Shown: positions 28,501 to 36,763, counted from the stretch's first letter. The stretch: 64,000 bases of DNA from an uncultured bacterium (GCA_937951485.1 CALEDJ010000007.1:1-64000), one strand, 5' to 3'. Translations and numbers: made by a program. The notes: generated by a model from the letters alone, not told the origin.

Positions 28501-28683
28501 AAAGGAGTTGAAATAGCGCTGCTGCGCCTCGTACAGCCCGTATTCCGTCTGGTAAAGGGTGCCGAGATAGGTCAACAGCAGGAGCAGCAGCAGCACAATG
28601 CAGGCCAGCCCGCTTGAAGCAAGGAATCGGTAAAGGTTTCGCGCCAGATTGACCAATGGAATCACTCCGGCCTGCTGCGGCAT
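25513..28683 (-). CDS. ccsBA: Fused ResB-CcsA cytochrome c synthase (CcsBA)
   Basis: About 1056 residues. The N-terminal part is ResB/Ccs1 (four helices with a large periplasmic loop: LARNLYRFLASSGLACIVLLL, WSKLGILIGHAGILILL). A long soluble insert (about 430-730) is followed by CcsA, with the heme-handling WWD motif WGRFWGWDPKENGALM. It exports heme and attaches it to CXXCH motifs outside the inner membrane (system II). It overlaps the upstream lipoprotein gene: ATG 28681-28683 overlaps by 22 bases and a GTG at 28663-28665 overlaps as GTGA; either may be the start. Its place inside the cytochrome operon suggests it matures these 4- to 14-heme proteins. Fused CcsBA is known from Helicobacter and Bacteroidetes. 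Confidence 0.92.
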   Translation of the reverse strand: MPQQAGVIPLVNLARNLYRFLASSGLACIVLLLLLLLTYLGTLYQTEYGLYEAQQRYFNSFVVIHYAFGVMPAPLPGAYLLLTVLFVNLLLGGIIRARKGWSKLGILIGHAGILILLVGGFITYEYSVSGYLKLHEGERSDMFESYTEWELALIETGMGETATEYVIHDKELRDAWSFRGVRYHIDGLPFDLHVSKFMENAQPRPLTGASAPGAPIVDGFYLEPLPRGDRGRALPGVYVALLEGQSEPGSKGIVWAGAELPLMLHAAGSDWVFELRRRRWQLPFTVALNQFTRELYPGTQIPKVFMSAVTKIEQGVGQDLMITMNQPLREHGYTLYQSSWGPENAPPGTRLYSVFAVVRNPADQFPLYACIIIMVGLTVHFVQKLVGYLRREATLAAVRLVVVAWGIAMGLVEGAGVVHAAQETHHWERDTLHFLATLPVLDEGRIKPLDTVANVRLLRFNGMRRTVNLEGRRITPIEWLADCLFFPERAKKYKTFRIDNDDVIVALGMSPEKKRGRYAYVELAPVRDRMISLARQYSGIPGEQRNPVQRQVIHLAHNLLEFERLCDYLAFARAPVAIPPDTPIAALFPEQERPPLHAMLEMAPRIIEEIRQARQTPGDAEAAQAASEAKQRMLDYIRAVQEQVGASAALRLIPPPAERADKEWFTPESLTDAAFSGETASLDESLYLLSLLEKAAMEADGPEKVQANLAPFHAAATRLAALREEHPKITLEVSYNRLQPFYYSLVLFVMSFFMVTFSWLLPRHRVMYAAGFLSVLLPTFLLAGGIAMRSVIRGRPPVTTLYETILFTAFVAVAVALFMEYVHRRRIVLAVASLLGTAGMFLAAKYEIREGVDTMPSMVAVLDTNFWLATHVTTIIMGYGASFLASALAHVYVFGRALRVHHEDPSFYRQLTRMIYGVLCFSLLFTMLGTILGGIWANESWGRFWGWDPKENGALMIVLWQLAVFHARYGGYLKDFGVSLAAIFSGVITAFAWFGVNLLGVGLHSYGFSSGTYGALLGFYIAQGLVLLLGAAVWTWEDKTGLGWKISPEVDGAVEQ

Positions 28684-29837
28684 GCTTTGGGGATATGAAG
28701 GGACCGGGAAAACGCCGCAAAATTTTCCTGCTCCTGCAGTACAGCCTCGCGTGGCCCCGTCATCTTGACGAAAAGCGTCTGTTCCGGAACGGTGGCAACA
28801 ACCCCAAGCAGCATCCAACCCGGGTGCGTGATACCGTCCATGCCGGTGAATGCGCCTTCAACGGCGACCATGTGCGCGGCGCGTCCCATGATGTCAATCC
28901 TGGGGAGATTCGCAATCTCCTCGTCGGTCAGCGCCTCCTGGCCCATCTCTGCGCGCCACCGGTTGATGTTCGCCGCAAGGCCGCCCGCCTCGCCCGGCAG
29001 CAATGCAATGTAACATTCGGCGTTTTCCGCGTCCGGCAGCCCAAAACTGACCGCGCGCATCGGCTTGTCGGGCAGACGTTTCCAGGATGCCGGCGCCTCC
29101 CACTGCAACGTGCCGGAGAACGGCGCGCCGCCCGCGGCGGTCCTTACGGGACCCCCTCCGCTATCCTGGAGCGAGACAGAAAAGGCAATGAAATTCCCGC
29201 GTTCCTGCTGGAGGATTTCCTCCGGCCCGGTCATTTTCAGGAACACGGTGTCATCTTCCCGCTGCAAAATGGCGCCCAGAAGCGCATACCCTTCCCGGAT
29301 GTCGCGTGCGGGGGCATGAACGTCGTCAACCATGCCCCCAAAGGACCCCTTCAAATCCACGAATACGGCTTCCGCGCCGAGCAGCGGTATCTTCGGCAAC
29401 TGCGCAATGGTTTCCGGATCGGCTTCCTCCAAGCCCATTTGCGATCGCCAACGGTTTACATTGAGTGCAACACCCCCGGCGGGGCCGCCCAGAATCGTCA
29501 CATAGCACTCCGCTTCCCCCGCCGGCCCGATGCGGAAATTCGCCAGGCGCAAGCCCGTTGCGCCCGCGTCCTGCCATCCGGGCGGGGTCTGCCACGATAA
29601 CGACGATCCCGGCGCAGAAGTAAAACCATCCGAAGACGCGGGCGAGAAGCCAAAGCGTTGCGCGCTGGTCGGCGCGCCTGCGGGGAAAAACGCCGAACGC
29701 TCGACCGTGCGGATTTCACTGACAGTGCGCGGCTGCTCGCCGCCACAGGACGTCAATATCAAGGCGCCACTCAACATCGCTGCGCCCACCACGCGCACCG
29801 GATACACGCGCCATTTCCAGGATATTCCGCAATTCAT
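28662..29837 (-). CDS. Lipoprotein with a tandem-duplicated domain, CcsBA neighbour
   Basis: 391 residues from ATG 29835-29837 (a GTG at 29843 is also possible). Signal peptide and lipobox ILTSC. The mature part is two copies of one domain of about 140 residues: copy 1 runs from about 80 to 220, copy 2 from about 235 to 382. Shared blocks are WQTPPGW/WEAPASW, AECYVTILGGPAGGV/AECYIALLPGEAGGL, NVNRWRSQMG/NINRWRAEMG, FVDLKGSFGGM/MVAVEGAFTGM and TVFLKMTGPEEIL/TLFVKMTGPREAV. I do not know a named function. Sitting directly ahead of and overlapping the cytochrome c synthase gene, it may assist heme delivery or apocytochrome handling, but that is inference. Confidence 0.82.
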   Translation of the reverse strand: MNCGISWKWRVYPVRVVGAAMLSGALILTSCGGEQPRTVSEIRTVERSAFFPAGAPTSAQRFGFSPASSDGFTSAPGSSLSWQTPPGWQDAGATGLRLANFRIGPAGEAECYVTILGGPAGGVALNVNRWRSQMGLEEADPETIAQLPKIPLLGAEAVFVDLKGSFGGMVDDVHAPARDIREGYALLGAILQREDDTVFLKMTGPEEILQQERGNFIAFSVSLQDSGGGPVRTAAGGAPFSGTLQWEAPASWKRLPDKPMRAVSFGLPDAENAECYIALLPGEAGGLAANINRWRAEMGQEALTDEEIANLPRIDIMGRAAHMVAVEGAFTGMDGITHPGWMLLGVVATVPEQTLFVKMTGPREAVLQEQENFAAFSRSLHIPKACRSRPE

Positions 29838-29957
29838 CTTCACAAATTGTCTGGCTTTCCGCCGCAGACGGCTTGAAGGCGTGGCCCGAAGAACCGGTTC
29901 ATCAGGTTACGGGGCAAAGACACGCCACAAATGAATGCTGCGGTTTCCAAGGGCAGA

Positions 29958-30560
29958 CTATTTCTTCTCTTTGCCCGGAATCGAATGCTCTATTTTTTTC
30001 CACGCCTGTTCATAATCGAATCCAGTTTTCGTGCCGTCTTCGCGTGTGTATCGCTCAGGATTCCACGTCGGACTTTCCTCGTTGTGACATCTCCGGCAGA
30101 CGTTCTCATCCGCACGCGTCATGTGGGCCGACATGTCCACCGACGTGTCCTTTTTCATCTTAAATGCTTGACCGTCCTTAACATGGAGCGATGCCGGGCC
30201 ATGGCACGTCTCGCATTGAACGCCGTCCTTCATGGCGATCTTGGCGGGAAGCGGCGGATCCTTTTCGGGGTTGTACGCCGTCACATGGCAACGCAAACAT
30301 TCCGGCGCTTCCTGGGGCGGCTTGCCCAGTCCCTTCTTTTCCGCAACCTCTTTGGCCTCCGGGCTTCCGAGCATTTCGTATGCCTTCGCGTGTTTCTTGG
30401 TGCTCCAAACGTTCCAGATTTCCCCCTCTTCCTTTTTGTTGTGGCATATCTTGCATTGCGAATGGCCCACATATTCAGGCCCTTCGACCGCATACGCCGG
30501 GACACTTGTGCAAACGACACTCAACAAGAACATCACTGCAATCATTAGTCGTCCGTCCAT
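29958..30560 (-). CDS. Tetraheme c554-like periplasmic cytochrome
   Basis: 200 residues with a cleavable signal peptide (MIAVMFLLSVVCTSVPAYA). Four heme sites: CKICH, CLRCH, CETCH, CRRCH. The blocks YVGHSQCKICH, WSTKKHAKAYEML and CETCHGPASLHVKDG are those of the cytochrome c554/c-prime family. It lacks a membrane anchor, so it is a soluble periplasmic carrier, a good shuttle between the NapC-type protein and the outer-membrane conduit. It is the first gene of the minus cytochrome arm; the 297 bases upstream hold no gene and I see no clear promoter there. Confidence 0.9.
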   Translation of the reverse strand: MDGRLMIAVMFLLSVVCTSVPAYAVEGPEYVGHSQCKICHNKKEEGEIWNVWSTKKHAKAYEMLGSPEAKEVAEKKGLGKPPQEAPECLRCHVTAYNPEKDPPLPAKIAMKDGVQCETCHGPASLHVKDGQAFKMKKDTSVDMSAHMTRADENVCRRCHNEESPTWNPERYTREDGTKTGFDYEQAWKKIEHSIPGKEKK

Positions 30561-30857
30561 TACCCTGTCCTTTCCGCGCTGCCGTGGGCAGATCTTTCGA
30601 GGCTCCCACCTATTGGCGCCGATGCGCCGTTCTGCAAATACTTCGATGCCGTCTCGGTTGCTCCGATCTATCGTTTCCCTTGAATAAATCCTGTTTCAAG
30701 GGTCTCGCACAATGAAGCACAAACATAACCTAGCGAAATTGTGGCCGCGTGAACAACCGTGAAAACCCTGATTTCCCCCGCTGGAATTCAGGGAAAAACC
30801 CGTAAGATACTGGCATTCGGGTTGACTCATACAAAGTCTCAGGGATAACCTTTTGAT

Positions 30858-31625
30858 ATGACATGGCTCTTAACACATATCCCGATGATTGCGGCGGCGG
30901 CGGAGCACGCGAACAGCACACTGGCTGTTGCCCCTGCATATGCCGGCTGGGGTGAAGTCTGCGTCAAACTGGTGGTCGCGTCGGTGCTTTCCGGAGTGCT
31001 GGGATATGAACGACAACGCAAGGGGCGGGCGGCGGGGCTGCGCACACATATTCTGGTATGTCTCGGCGCAACGCTGCTGATGGCGATATCCGACCTGCTT
31101 GCGTGGGAATGGGCCGGCGCAGACATGCCGGTCTGGCTGGACCGGGGCCGCATCGCTGCAGGCATCATCACGGGGGTGGGCTTTCTTGGCGGCGGCGCGA
31201 TCCTGCATTTTGGCCGCGAACAGCGCGGGCTGACCACGGCGGCCATGATCTGGTTTGTGGCGGCCCTGGGCGTGGCCATCGGCGCCGGATTCCTGCTGAT
31301 TTCGGTGCTGGCCACCCTCATCGCGCTGATAGTCGTGGTTGGGTTTGAGAGTCTGGAGCGGTTAATGCCGTCGCGGGGGTATTTCCTGCTTACCGTGCGC
31401 CTGCCGCATACCGATGCGGACCTCTCGGCAATAAGCAAACGCATATGCGAAGCGACACATTGCAGGGTGATCGCAGCCCGCATGAAATACACCAGCAGCG
31501 AGGCGGAAACCACTCTCGTGTTTCGGGTCGAAGCCCCGACAACGGATGCCTTTCCCGCCCTGGCCGAACAAATCCAGACGGTAATGCCGTCCGCATCGCG
31601 GTTCACACTGGAACTTCAGAACTGA
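30858..31625 (+). CDS. MgtC/SapB-family membrane protein
   Basis: 255 residues. Four to five membrane helices at the N-terminus with the MgtC signature: SVLSGVLGYERQRKGRAAGLRTHILVCLGATLL, then IAAGIITGVGFLGGGAIL and GLTTAAMIWFVAALGVAIGAG. A small cytoplasmic C-terminal domain (about 175-255) is of ACT-like type. The family is tied to growth at low magnesium and to control of the F-type ATPase in pathogens; its role in free-living bacteria is unclear. Its stop overlaps the tail of the convergent GH36 gene by 10 bases. Confidence 0.9.
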   Translation: MTWLLTHIPMIAAAAEHANSTLAVAPAYAGWGEVCVKLVVASVLSGVLGYERQRKGRAAGLRTHILVCLGATLLMAISDLLAWEWAGADMPVWLDRGRIAAGIITGVGFLGGGAILHFGREQRGLTTAAMIWFVAALGVAIGAGFLLISVLATLIALIVVVGFESLERLMPSRGYFLLTVRLPHTDADLSAISKRICEATHCRVIAARMKYTSSEAETTLVFRVEAPTTDAFPALAEQIQTVMPSASRFTLELQN

Positions 31626-34024
31626 AGCAACCAGCGCGTTTCTCCCCCCGTGCCCGCGTGAAACGATATCTCAACGACCTGGCCGTCCAATCGGAATGGC
31701 GTTGCGGTGCCGTTCAGATAGGCTTCCCGGACGGCATACGGCGGCGGCGCCAACATGCGAAGCAGGTAGGGCGTATCCCCCACAGCCTCAAAAACGCCCT
31801 CCAGCCGACGCGCCTCAGGCTCCCATGTGATGGATTTATGATCCAAAGCGCCCTGCGTGAAATGACGATCGCTGGCAAGAAAGATGGGATGATCCCTGTG
31901 CGGCCGCAATCCCAGCAGGCATACCCCGCCGGCGGGAGGCTGCACATCAATTTTTCCGCGCGCGACGCCATAATACTTGTCCAGCCAGAAATCGAAGACA
32001 GTGTAATAGGCGTCCGGCGCAATGCCCATGGCCGCAAAAGGCACCTCAATGGTGCGGATATTGGCTTCGTCCCAGTTGAAGACACCGACAATGTGCCATT
32101 CCCCGGCGGGGGTGCGTATGGGCAGATGCCAGATACGCGGTGAGTCCTCCTGGAAAAGATCCAACGGACGTGCAGGTCGCTCGACGGAGGGCAGCAGTTT
32201 TCGCAGCACCGCTACCTCACTGGGGTCCAGTTCGGAAAATCGGTCGCCTATCTTCAGTACGCCGCCGGTCAGGGCCGCGCCGGTCATCCAGGCCAGCGCC
32301 TGGTCCCGTGTCAACGGCGGCTGGTCCAGCACATTCCAGCGTTTCCGGGTCGCTTCATGACCAAAAAACGCCACGTCCTGGTCGGCGACATAGAGATGCG
32401 GCGTGAAATAATAGCGCCGTATGGCATTGGTGAGGCTTTCCACGCACCCCCAGTTGCCCTGGATATTCCCGCTGCGCCACACCGGCTTGTTGTCATATCC
32501 GACCCGGACGCCGTCCGCATGGACGGCATTGACCGGCTGAGGGGTCATCGTCATGATGAACTTGTCGTCGCCAAAACCTTCCCGAATGGCCTGCATGCCC
32601 CGACGCATCACCTCAATCCGGGTAAGGCTCTTGTCAAAATATTCCTGGGCAAGAAGAAGATAATAGACGAAGTCAGCCTCCATGAGAGCATCAAACCCCC
32701 AAGTCCTCCCCAGTTTCGCGCAGAGATTCCGCACATGTTCGTAGGCGCCTGGCGCGGTGATATCGAGGATGTAATTGTCCCTGCCCACCAGCATGCGCCC
32801 CATCGCATGCGGCTCCGCCATCCATTCAGGATGCTGCTGCGCCAGTTCGGATTGTCTTGGAATGCTGAACGGGTTGATCCATATGCCTGCAGTCATGCCA
32901 CGTGCCTGAATTTCCTCGACCATGCGCTTCATGCCGCCGGGAAAACGGTCGGGATGCGCCTCCCAGGCCGGCGTGCCGCATTCCCATCCCGCGTCAATGG
33001 CGAAATGCCGCCACCCATACCGTTTCAAGTGCTTATCCACGAATTCGAGTTCCCGGAGCATGGCCGCTTCGCTGATATTGCGCTGGTAAGACGTGCTCCA
33101 GGAATCCCATCCATGCGGCATGAAGGGCCTCGCATCGCGTACGCCATTCACCACCGCCATGGCCTTGGCGAACCTTTCCAGGCCGATCAGCGGGTCCGCT
33201 TCCGCAACAGCCACATAGAGAATTTCCGATTCCAGCGACGCCCCGGGAGCGAGCGTCAATGGCGGGTCATAGACGCATTCCGCGCGAAATAAGGGGAATA
33301 TCTCACCGGGCGATTTCTCATTGCGCTCCATGCGTATCTGGGTATAGGCCCGGTTGTTGGTCAGGAATCCGGCAATAAGCGATCGTCCGGAGACGGGGTT
33401 GTGTGCGCCCAGATTCCACTGGCTGAGAGATTTTTCGCGGACCACCTGCGCATAATCGTTAAAGGTGCTGAAGAGACGTCCATTTTCGAGGATAAGCGTC
33501 CTGTCCGCGCCTGGCCCCATAATCAGGGCCCCCTTTCTGGGATCGCCCACACACCAGGGCACCAACTTCGAAATCTGCAATGGATGTTTGCCCCTGTTCG
33601 TGTAAACCATCTGGACAGTGAAGAACGGCTTTGTAGGGTAGGTCCGGAGGTGCCAGGTGAAATCCCGGTGGGTGAAAGTCATGCCATGCCCTTCTCCCAG
33701 GCGATCATGCACCGCCTGGCGGGCTTCAAATCGCGGATTTACAAACAGCGCGCGCGCCTTCTCCCTGTCCGGAAATTCCACCGCGGCGATGGCGTTGTCG
33801 AAGACCTTGTGTCCCGAAGCCAGATAGATCTCACACTGACCGTTCTTCTGCACCGCCAATTCGTACATATCGGTATTGATCGTGCGGATCTCTTTGCCAG
33901 GACGGTACATCAGGCGGCCGCAGCCCATATCGCCGATGGTGATCCCCACGCAGAGGAAACTCAACAAGACAATTCTCAATACTTGGCGCTTGGATGCTGG
34001 CTTCACGATAATCCCTTTTTCCAT
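31616..34024 (-). CDS. GH36-type glycoside hydrolase, probable lipoprotein
   Basis: 802 residues from ATG 34022-34024; longer readings add sequence with no signal features. A lipobox-like DMGC follows a hydrophobic run (VLLSFLCVGITIG). The N-terminal beta-sandwich leads into an (alpha/beta)8 barrel with HFAIDAGWECGTPAW, FPGGMKRMVEEIQARGMTAGIWINPF and FDALMEADFVYY, where Asp is the likely nucleophile, then VADQDVAFFG with the candidate acid/base, and a C-terminal beta domain. GH36 enzymes are mainly alpha-galactosidases and raffinose-type hydrolases; the substrate here is open. It would act outside the cytoplasm. Confidence 0.82.
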   Translation of the reverse strand: MEKGIIVKPASKRQVLRIVLLSFLCVGITIGDMGCGRLMYRPGKEIRTINTDMYELAVQKNGQCEIYLASGHKVFDNAIAAVEFPDREKARALFVNPRFEARQAVHDRLGEGHGMTFTHRDFTWHLRTYPTKPFFTVQMVYTNRGKHPLQISKLVPWCVGDPRKGALIMGPGADRTLILENGRLFSTFNDYAQVVREKSLSQWNLGAHNPVSGRSLIAGFLTNNRAYTQIRMERNEKSPGEIFPLFRAECVYDPPLTLAPGASLESEILYVAVAEADPLIGLERFAKAMAVVNGVRDARPFMPHGWDSWSTSYQRNISEAAMLRELEFVDKHLKRYGWRHFAIDAGWECGTPAWEAHPDRFPGGMKRMVEEIQARGMTAGIWINPFSIPRQSELAQQHPEWMAEPHAMGRMLVGRDNYILDITAPGAYEHVRNLCAKLGRTWGFDALMEADFVYYLLLAQEYFDKSLTRIEVMRRGMQAIREGFGDDKFIMTMTPQPVNAVHADGVRVGYDNKPVWRSGNIQGNWGCVESLTNAIRRYYFTPHLYVADQDVAFFGHEATRKRWNVLDQPPLTRDQALAWMTGAALTGGVLKIGDRFSELDPSEVAVLRKLLPSVERPARPLDLFQEDSPRIWHLPIRTPAGEWHIVGVFNWDEANIRTIEVPFAAMGIAPDAYYTVFDFWLDKYYGVARGKIDVQPPAGGVCLLGLRPHRDHPIFLASDRHFTQGALDHKSITWEPEARRLEGVFEAVGDTPYLLRMLAPPPYAVREAYLNGTATPFRLDGQVVEISFHAGTGGETRWLLQF

Positions 34025-34286
34025 TTTCCATGTTGGCCCAAACGGTTCGTCTCCATCTCCCAACAGGCGGAAACCTGTACTCCACAGCACATATGGACGT
34101 ATTATACGATATTGATGAAATATGTTCCGGGGAATTTTACGCCGGCGATGACCGCTTTGTCCATATTTATCATTAAGTGCTTGTCGGTAAATGAGTTGGT
34201 CAACTTTTCCTCCTCGCTCTGCGTTGATACCCCAAGCGGACACAGGTCGCAAGCAGGCGCAGGTTGTAATGAGTAAAAATCGCACC

Positions 34287-34315
34287 TTGATTATCTTGTC
34301 GTTTTTTGTTATACT
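34287..34315 (+). promoter_or_regulatory. Sigma70-like promoter for the 70-residue protein
   Basis: TTGATT (34287-34292) and TATACT (34310-34315) are spaced by 17 bases, with TG ahead of the -10 (extended -10). This predicts a transcript start near 34322 and an 85-base leader before ATG 34409. It lies in an otherwise empty 384-base gap. Confidence 0.6.
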
Positions 34316-34408
34316 GTCGCTTTCTATGATTCTCGCCGAAAATCTTCGGCTATTCAAAGCCTTGGACTCAAAGCAGTAGGCCAATCGCAGAGATCAAGGA
34401 GTTCCACA

Positions 34409-34621
34409 ATGGCACAAAATGTTTGGCGCTACACCTTAACGCGCCACGAGCAGAATCTTTGGGATGTTGCAGAGATGAAGGGCTGGCGCGCGGCGATGCA
34501 GGCATATGTTGAAGACGAAGCGCGCGAACAGGGATGCAGAAAATACATCCTGTACGGCAGGAAAGAGGAGATTCTCGCCAAAGGAGAGGTGCGACAGCGC
34601 ACCGAATCCTTGCCCACATGA
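34409..34621 (+). CDS. Small basic protein of unknown function
   Basis: 70 residues. AAGGAG stands 7 bases before the ATG and a good promoter lies 85 bases further up, so the gene is very likely expressed. The protein is hydrophilic and helical (LTRHEQNLWDVAEMKGWRAAMQAYVEDEAREQ would form one long helix), followed by KYILYGRKEEILAKGEV. No signal peptide or membrane segment. I do not recognise a family. Confidence 0.7.
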   Translation: MAQNVWRYTLTRHEQNLWDVAEMKGWRAAMQAYVEDEAREQGCRKYILYGRKEEILAKGEVRQRTESLPT

Positions 34622-34773
34622 TTTGTGAATGAGGATGGCAGTTCGTGCTTTTTCGGCGCGAAGCGATCGGCATCAGGCATCGTTTCGCGCCGATTCCTTT
34701 GTCCGGAACTCAGCCCTCATGCACGCATGCCGCGCCGGCTACTTATCGTCTCATTCAGAACGCTCGACGTGGC

Positions 34774-34803
34774 TTGGTCTTCGCCCGACGTCTTGTCTAT
34801 ACT
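34774..34803 (+). promoter_or_regulatory. Putative promoter for pepF
   Basis: TTGGTC (34774-34779) and TATACT (34798-34803) with an 18-base spacer. The predicted start near 34810 leaves a leader of about 150 bases ahead of pepF, which contains the inverted repeat described below. Confidence 0.45.
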
Positions 34804-34845
34804 ACCCCTTCGCGACCTTTCTCAAACAGACCAATCAAAGGAGTA

Positions 34846-34947
34846 GCATTTGCGAAATGAACTGTTTCTGCGCATAAGATGACGAAATATTCGGTATTTC
34901 AGATGGAACGGGGGACCGAAAGACCCATTTCGCAAATGCCTCAAGGA
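34846..34947 (+). promoter_or_regulatory. Structured pepF leader with possible leader peptide
   Basis: GCATTTGCGAAATG (34846-34859) is a perfect 14-base inverted repeat of 34926-34939, and the second arm ends just before the pepF ribosome site (AAGGAG). Between them is a smaller GAAAT/ATTTC hairpin. The first arm is preceded by AAAGGAG, and TTG 34850 would open an 11-codon reading ending at TGA 34880-34882 within the loop. Translation of that peptide would melt the first arm. This is a possible translational switch, seen in sequence but untested. Confidence 0.4.
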
Positions 34948-34957
34948 GTGCAGAAGA

Positions 34958-36763
34958 ATGAAATCTATCCAGGCGACACCGGACCGCAGCCAGATTGCAG
35001 CAGAGGATCAATGGGACTTGGGCAAATTGTTCCGGTCCGACGCGGCCTGGAAAAAGGCCTTTGAGGAGTTGGCGGACATGATCCCCAAGTTTGCCCGGTT
35101 CAAAGGCAGACTGGGTCAGTCTCCCAGAATGTTGCGCGATTGTATTCTCCTGGAAACCGCCTTGGGCCGTCTTGCGGACCGTCTGGGGGTATATGCGTAC
35201 TTGAAAGCATCCGAGCAGGTCTCGCATTCAAAATACCAGGGGCTTCTGGCACACTATGCCCATGTAATGACCGTCGCCGCTGAGCAGATGTGCTTTATTG
35301 AGCCGGAAATCCAGCGGATTCCCAAGTCGCGGATGCAGCAATTTCTGGCATCAAAAGAACTGCGGCCCTATCGCTTCAACCTGGAAAAACTGCTGCGGTA
35401 CAAGCCGCATATTCTGTCGGAAGCCGAAGAGCGGGTGCTGGCAATGCAGGGCGAAGTTGCGGGGACAGCGGGGAAGATATTCGGCCAGTTGAACGATGCC
35501 GACCTCTCGTTCGGCATGGTCAAGGATGACAAGGGGACACAGGTAGAGCTGACACACGGGTCCTTGCGCGTACTGTTGGAGTCGAGGGATCGCCGCGTCC
35601 GTCAACAAGCCTTCCATCAGTATTACAAAGCCTACGAGGATCACGCCAACACACTGGCCGCAACCCTGAGTTCGTCGGTGCTTCAGGATGTGTATTACGC
35701 CAGAGTGCGGAATTATCCGTCAGCCCTTGAAGCGGCGCTCTTTGGCGACATGGTGCCCGTATCCGTTTATGACAACCTTATTGCCACGGTGCGCGATCAC
35801 CTTCCCACGCTATTCCGCTACCATGAACTGCGGCGACGCGCCCTGCGTCTCAAAGACTTACACGCCTATGACCTCTTCGCGCCAATTGCCAAGACCCCGC
35901 CGGTGGATATTCCCTACGGTCATGCGGTGGACACCATTTGTGAGGCGATCCAGCCGCTCGGCACGGATTATGGGAAAACGTTGCGCAACGGACTGACGAC
36001 CGGACGCTGGGTGGACCGCTACGAGAACAAAGACAAGCGTTCCGGGGCGTTTTCCTATGGGTGCTATGACAGCCCACCCTATATTCTCATGAACTACAAG
36101 CCGCAGGTGCTGGACAGCATGTTCACGCTGGCGCACGAGGCGGGGCATTCCATGCACACCTATTACAGTTGCCGGAATCAGCCGTATCATTACAGCCATT
36201 ACGCGATTTTCGTGGCGGAGGTCGCCTCGACCTTCAACGAATGCCTGCTCAGCAGGCATCTGGTCCCCAGGGCGAAAAGCACGGCGGAACGGGCCGCGTT
36301 GATCTGCCGGGAAATTGATGAAATCCGCGGCACCATCTACCGCCAGACGATGTTCGCGGAATACGAGAAGGTGATTCATGCCATCGCCGAGGCGGGCGAA
36401 CCCCTGACGCTGGAACGCCTGAGAACGGAATACAGGCGGCTGCTTGACGATTATTTTGGCCCCGATTTTGCCATTGACGACGTGCTTTCCCTGGAAGGTC
36501 TGCGCATCCCCCATTTTTACCATGCGTTCTATGTCTACAAATATGCGACCGGGCTTTCCGCAGGGATTGCGCTCGCCAATGCCGTGTTGAACGACGGCGC
36601 CGCGGCGCGAGACCGTTATCTGGCGTTCCTGGGCAGCGGCGCTTCAAAATACCCGCTCGACCTCCTCAAAGATGCCGGCGTGGATTTAAGCCGTCCCGAA
36701 CCGGTAACCTGCGCCTTGGAACACTTTGGCAACCTTGTGGAAGAATTGGACACGCTGATCTAG
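34958..36763 (+). CDS. pepF: Oligoendopeptidase F (M3 family)
   Basis: 601 residues, no signal peptide, so cytoplasmic. The zinc site HEAGH is at about 393-397 within FTLAHEAGHSMHTYYS, with the third ligand Glu in the EVASTFNE block some 25 residues on. N-terminal helices (WDLGKLFRSDAAWKKAFEEL), NYPSALEAALFGDMVPVSVYD and IPHFYHAFYVYKYATGLSAG are characteristic of PepF. The enzyme cuts peptides of roughly 7-17 residues and helps recycle them. Length is normal. AAGGAG precedes the ATG. Confidence 0.95.
   Translation: MKSIQATPDRSQIAAEDQWDLGKLFRSDAAWKKAFEELADMIPKFARFKGRLGQSPRMLRDCILLETALGRLADRLGVYAYLKASEQVSHSKYQGLLAHYAHVMTVAAEQMCFIEPEIQRIPKSRMQQFLASKELRPYRFNLEKLLRYKPHILSEAEERVLAMQGEVAGTAGKIFGQLNDADLSFGMVKDDKGTQVELTHGSLRVLLESRDRRVRQQAFHQYYKAYEDHANTLAATLSSSVLQDVYYARVRNYPSALEAALFGDMVPVSVYDNLIATVRDHLPTLFRYHELRRRALRLKDLHAYDLFAPIAKTPPVDIPYGHAVDTICEAIQPLGTDYGKTLRNGLTTGRWVDRYENKDKRSGAFSYGCYDSPPYILMNYKPQVLDSMFTLAHEAGHSMHTYYSCRNQPYHYSHYAIFVAEVASTFNECLLSRHLVPRAKSTAERAALICREIDEIRGTIYRQTMFAEYEKVIHAIAEAGEPLTLERLRTEYRRLLDDYFGPDFAIDDVLSLEGLRIPHFYHAFYVYKYATGLSAGIALANAVLNDGAAARDRYLAFLGSGASKYPLDLLKDAGVDLSRPEPVTCALEHFGNLVEELDTLI

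Noticed and set aside
31616-34384. Longer N-terminus for the GH36 protein
   Set aside because: The first 120 residues of the longest frame are not signal-like, cross a probable promoter region, and a lipoprotein signal begins at ATG 34024.
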